Part shown: piece by piece, positions 44,071-45,920 of the stretch
Numbering within the stretch: the first letter of the stretch is position 1
Layout of the letters: the number at the start of each line of letters is the position of its first letter
IMG/VR virus record: IMGVR_UViG_3300048117_000532
Location: 1-45,920 of that record
Source: a virus
Strand: one strand, 5' to 3'
DNA length: 45,920 nt
The notes under the pieces: generated by a model
Database searches by the model: none
Told to the model about the DNA's origin: nothing
What the model saw: the letters and a program-made list of their open reading frames with translations, nothing else
Made by a program: the position numbers and the translations under genes

Positions 44071-44699
44071 TATTTCTTAATTCTTTTACAGTTAACACAC
44101 GTAAAGAATTTCTTTACGACCCAATCAAGTATAAATCTTTCGAAGAATACATCTCTAAATAAACGCCACGGTAATATGGTTAACATAGTCCACGGGGTTA
44201 TCTTCATACTTCTAAGTACTATAACAGTTTTAGTTCCTTCTGTAACTGGCATCCCACCATGATAAGCCAAGATATGGTTAGAGTTATAATGTATGTAATG
44301 ACCTGGCTTATATTTCTGAGGTACATGTTCTAAACGAGCGAGAGGAAAGTTAGTAGAGCCACCTCTAAAGTTATTGTTTAAATAAATAAGGGTGGTAGTA
44401 TAACTCCCATCATAATGAGGTTCCATTTCGAGACGGTCACCTGTATACTTAATGATAAACCTATCTCTATTAAACTTAACACCTAAGGACTTCTCTAACT
44501 CTTTAATTCTATAATCCATGAGTCTCTTACCATCACAGTCTTCCACATCCTCATAAGGGGTTTCATAAACAGAAAGGGAGACATCACCAAAGGCATCAGT
44601 AATAGTGAACTTCTCAGATTGTCTATACAAATCCTTCAGTATTATCTGACACTCTACATTAGGTATCGCTCTACCAACTTTATAATTAAATTTAAACAT
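44070..44699 (-). CDS. Prolyl-4-hydroxylase-like Fe(II)/2-oxoglutarate oxygenase
   Basis: A 209-residue enzyme with the P4H core: H95-Y-D97 in EPHYDGSY, then LIYLNNNFRGGSTNF, then LAYH147-GGMPVTEGTK157. These are the two iron-binding His, the iron-binding Asp and the 2-oxoglutarate-binding Lys. The C-terminal 40 residues are basic, with a CVNC pair at the end. P4H enzymes hydroxylate Pro in collagen-like or other proteins; related phage enzymes act on proteins or nucleic acids, and the substrate here is unknown. The three collagen-like fibres of the same genome are natural candidates. It heads a reverse-strand operon with an RmlD-like gene. Confidence 0.9.
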   Translation of the reverse strand: MFKFNYKVGRAIPNVECQIILKDLYRQSEKFTITDAFGDVSLSVYETPYEDVEDCDGKRLMDYRIKELEKSLGVKFNRDRFIIKYTGDRLEMEPHYDGSYTTTLIYLNNNFRGGSTNFPLARLEHVPQKYKPGHYIHYNSNHILAYHGGMPVTEGTKTVIVLRSMKITPWTMLTILPWRLFRDVFFERFILDWVVKKFFTCVNCKRIKK

Positions 44700-45503
44700 A
44701 CATACAATATAAGTTATTTTATAGAGAAAGGAAATAAAGGTAATAAATTAATTCCATCCCCCTCACCCTAAAGGGACGTTCACTATCGTTCACTTTCAGT
44801 GTCTGAAATAAATCCATTCCCCTATTTCCCTGAAGAAGGTCATCTAAAGACTTATACTCATAACTTAGTAGGGTATAATAAAACAATATCATTACAGTAC
44901 CCTAAAGGGTATATACACACATATGAAAACATTATACTATAAGAGAAAGAATACTATAGTATATAAACAATAACCCATAGGGTTAATTAACAATACTTCT
45001 ACCACTTTCTCCCACTTTTGTAAGTCATTTTAAGACCTTATTCGTTGAGGTCATTTTGTCATGGTTTTAAAAAAGTAGTCCTACAGATACGTTGAGGTTT
45101 ACTTATTTAATTCCTTAAGACTACGTCTCCCCCGCTATAGGGAATTAACCTCTATTATTTGCTAGAATATATAACTAGTAAATTAATACCTTCTATTAAC
45201 CCCTAAACAGGGATTTATTGTCGATTTCATCGGTGAAATAAAGGATTTTCTTGTTTTACACTACTACAGGATGGTGGTAGAAAGTGGGGAAAGGGATTGT
45301 GCTGTCCCTAACGTCTAACTGACATTCTGACAAATCCTAATAAAATGGGATAAAGTTATTAACAAAATATCCCCTGACAGTGTGTCAGAGGTAATTTATA
45401 AAAAGTTATTAACAATTTTAATGGGGGATTAACTGTACCCCTTAATTAAAAGTTATTAACATATGGTGTTCACAACTAAGGGAAGGGTTATATATTTAAG
45501 GGT
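44700..45503. other. Hairpin-rich intergenic region, 0.8 kb, possible replication or RNA element
   Basis: No convincing protein gene. Perfect or near-perfect hairpins: 44933-44941/44955-44963; TAACCC/GGGTTA at 44971-44985; GACCT/AGGTC at 45034-45052; a nested pair 45094-45099/45147-45152 and 45109-45114/45141-45146 around AGAC/GTCT at 45118-45128; CTACTAC/GTGGTAG at 45261-45280 (one G-U on the plus strand); ATTTCA/TGAAAT at 45224-45239 with loop TCGG; CTGACA/TGTCAG at 45374-45388. The CCCTAAAGGG palindrome occurs at two places in the 44760-44920 part. No host-type promoter was found. It could be an origin, a long structured leader for the 45504 gene or a second non-coding RNA. Confidence 0.6.
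45352..45461 (+). repeat. Three 13-bp iterons AAAGTTATTAACA
   Basis: Exact copies at 45352-45364, 45402-45414 and 45449-45461, spaced 50 and 47 bases. The first lies in the loop of GGGATA/TATCCC and the third in the loop of CCCTTA/TAAGGG; hairpins stand between copies. TTATTAACA resembles DnaA-box-like sites. The arrangement fits an origin or a multi-site operator for the 45504 gene. Confidence 0.72.
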
Positions 45504-45821
45504 ATGGAAGAAATCAGAGAATTCATAGAGAGTAGTTTCACCCCAAGGGTAGCTGAGGATATGAATGGTATCAAAGTAATATTCACCTCAACGGTTGGGG
45601 ATGGGATAATATGGTTTGAACCTGCCAAGAGGGGATGGAGTAAGAAACCCCTATCTACAAATCAATATATAATTGTGGATGCTGACTTGAATCATGTACT
45701 GACATTCCTAAATAGATACTACCAATTGGATGAGTCCAACTACCACGATATAAGAAGAATGTTTATTGACATAGGGATGGACACTGTGGACAAACATACC
45801 AAGGGTGCGGATAACATTTAA
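45504..45821 (+). CDS. Unknown protein, 105 aa
   Basis: Starts MEEIREFIESSFTPRVAEDM, with I-E-S-S soon after the start but no clear processing motif. The middle is beta-rich (GIKVIFTSTVGDGIIWFEPA) and the end helical. A TATATTTA box lies at 45491-45498. The long structured region and iterons directly upstream suggest controlled expression or a link with replication. No family recognised. Confidence 0.6.
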   Translation: MEEIREFIESSFTPRVAEDMNGIKVIFTSTVGDGIIWFEPAKRGWSKKPLSTNQYIIVDADLNHVLTFLNRYYQLDESNYHDIRRMFIDIGMDTVDKHTKGADNI

Positions 45822-45839
45822 GTCTGTGCAGATAACATT
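45805..45839 (+). repeat. Short direct repeat GTGCrGATAACATT
   Basis: GTGCGGATAACATT at 45805-45818 and GTGCAGATAACATT at 45826-45839, 21 bases apart, spanning the stop of the preceding gene. The rest of the window end (to 45920) holds no recognisable gene, only a CCTTTAGGGTGG sequence that is the reverse of the CCCTAAAGG element seen upstream. Confidence 0.5.
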
Positions 45840-45920
45840 CCCTTATTTATATTGTTTCTTAACAAAAAAAGTGGTACCTTTAGGGTGGTAGTAGGGTGGG
45901 AAGTATGTATAATAAATCCC

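Noticed and set aside
44895-44915. TACCCTAAAGGGTA palindrome as an insertion-sequence end or operator
   Set aside because: Related CCCTAAAGG sequences occur near 44770, 30687 and reversed near 45885, but no transposase, target duplication or consistent gene position supports either reading.

Overview
The window looks like part of a large tailed-phage genome (Caudoviricetes) that infects a member of the Bacteroidota. It is AT-rich, and genes sit tightly packed in ATGA or TAATG overlaps on both strands. Host-type promoters follow the Bacteroidota pattern (TTTG, about 20 nt, then TAnnTTTG). Phage hallmarks include S74-chaperone tail fibres, a GH24 lysozyme, DUF3310, phage thymidylate synthase and a SPPY-type DNA methyltransferase. 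Several features recall T4-like myoviruses: a separate AT-only TATATTTATA promoter class without a -33 element, and short N-termini ending in [LI]-x-E that resemble capsid-targeting peptides. No rRNA or tRNA was seen, and no capsid, terminase or polymerase gene lies in this window.

Layout. 1-2063: 3' end of a carbamoyltransferase gene, a glutaredoxin and an unknown reverse-strand gene. 2203-15465: three giant collagen-like fibre genes in tandem, each with an N-terminal beta-rich head, a long Gly-X-Y tract rich in Lys at Y, and a C-terminal S74 autochaperone; the middle one also carries a large globular insert and a Cys-rich region. 15449-21995: reverse-strand unknown genes, two paralogues sharing a GTKWCT motif, DUF2452 and a GT11-like glycosyltransferase. 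22007-26445: DUF3310, DNA methyltransferase, lysozyme, and a DHH phosphoesterase fused to a peptidoglycan hydrolase. 26462-27474: DUF192, Nudix and a small conserved gene. 27475-28636 has no protein gene; it holds a roughly 0.9-kb highly structured RNA with two consensus promoters and a terminator. 28637-31383: small membrane and unknown genes, a cytidylyltransferase-like gene and a short structured RNA. 31389-36026: thymidylate synthase and unknown genes. 36116-39261: a sulfatase with a formylglycine motif and a lipoprotein with a clan GH-B (GH7/GH16) active-site motif. 39431-42941: DHFR, a second lipoprotein, SHMT and RmlC. 42983-44699: reverse-strand operon of prolyl-4-hydroxylase-like oxygenase, a micro-ORF, an RmlD-like gene and an unknown gene. 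44700-45503: hairpin-rich intergenic region with three evenly spaced 13-bp iterons. 45504-45821: a last small gene.

How the parts may work together. TS, DHFR and SHMT form a complete dTMP synthesis cycle. Carbamoyltransferase, GT11, RmlC, RmlD and the cytidylyltransferase point to sugar or surface-glycan work. The sulfatase and GH-B-like lipoprotein suggest attack on a sulfated polysaccharide. The Fe(II)/2OG oxygenase could modify the collagen fibres. Several proteins, including the lysozyme and the DHH-hydrolase fusion, begin with capsid-targeting-like peptides and may travel in the phage head. These functional links are inferences from motifs and gene order; no database search was possible.
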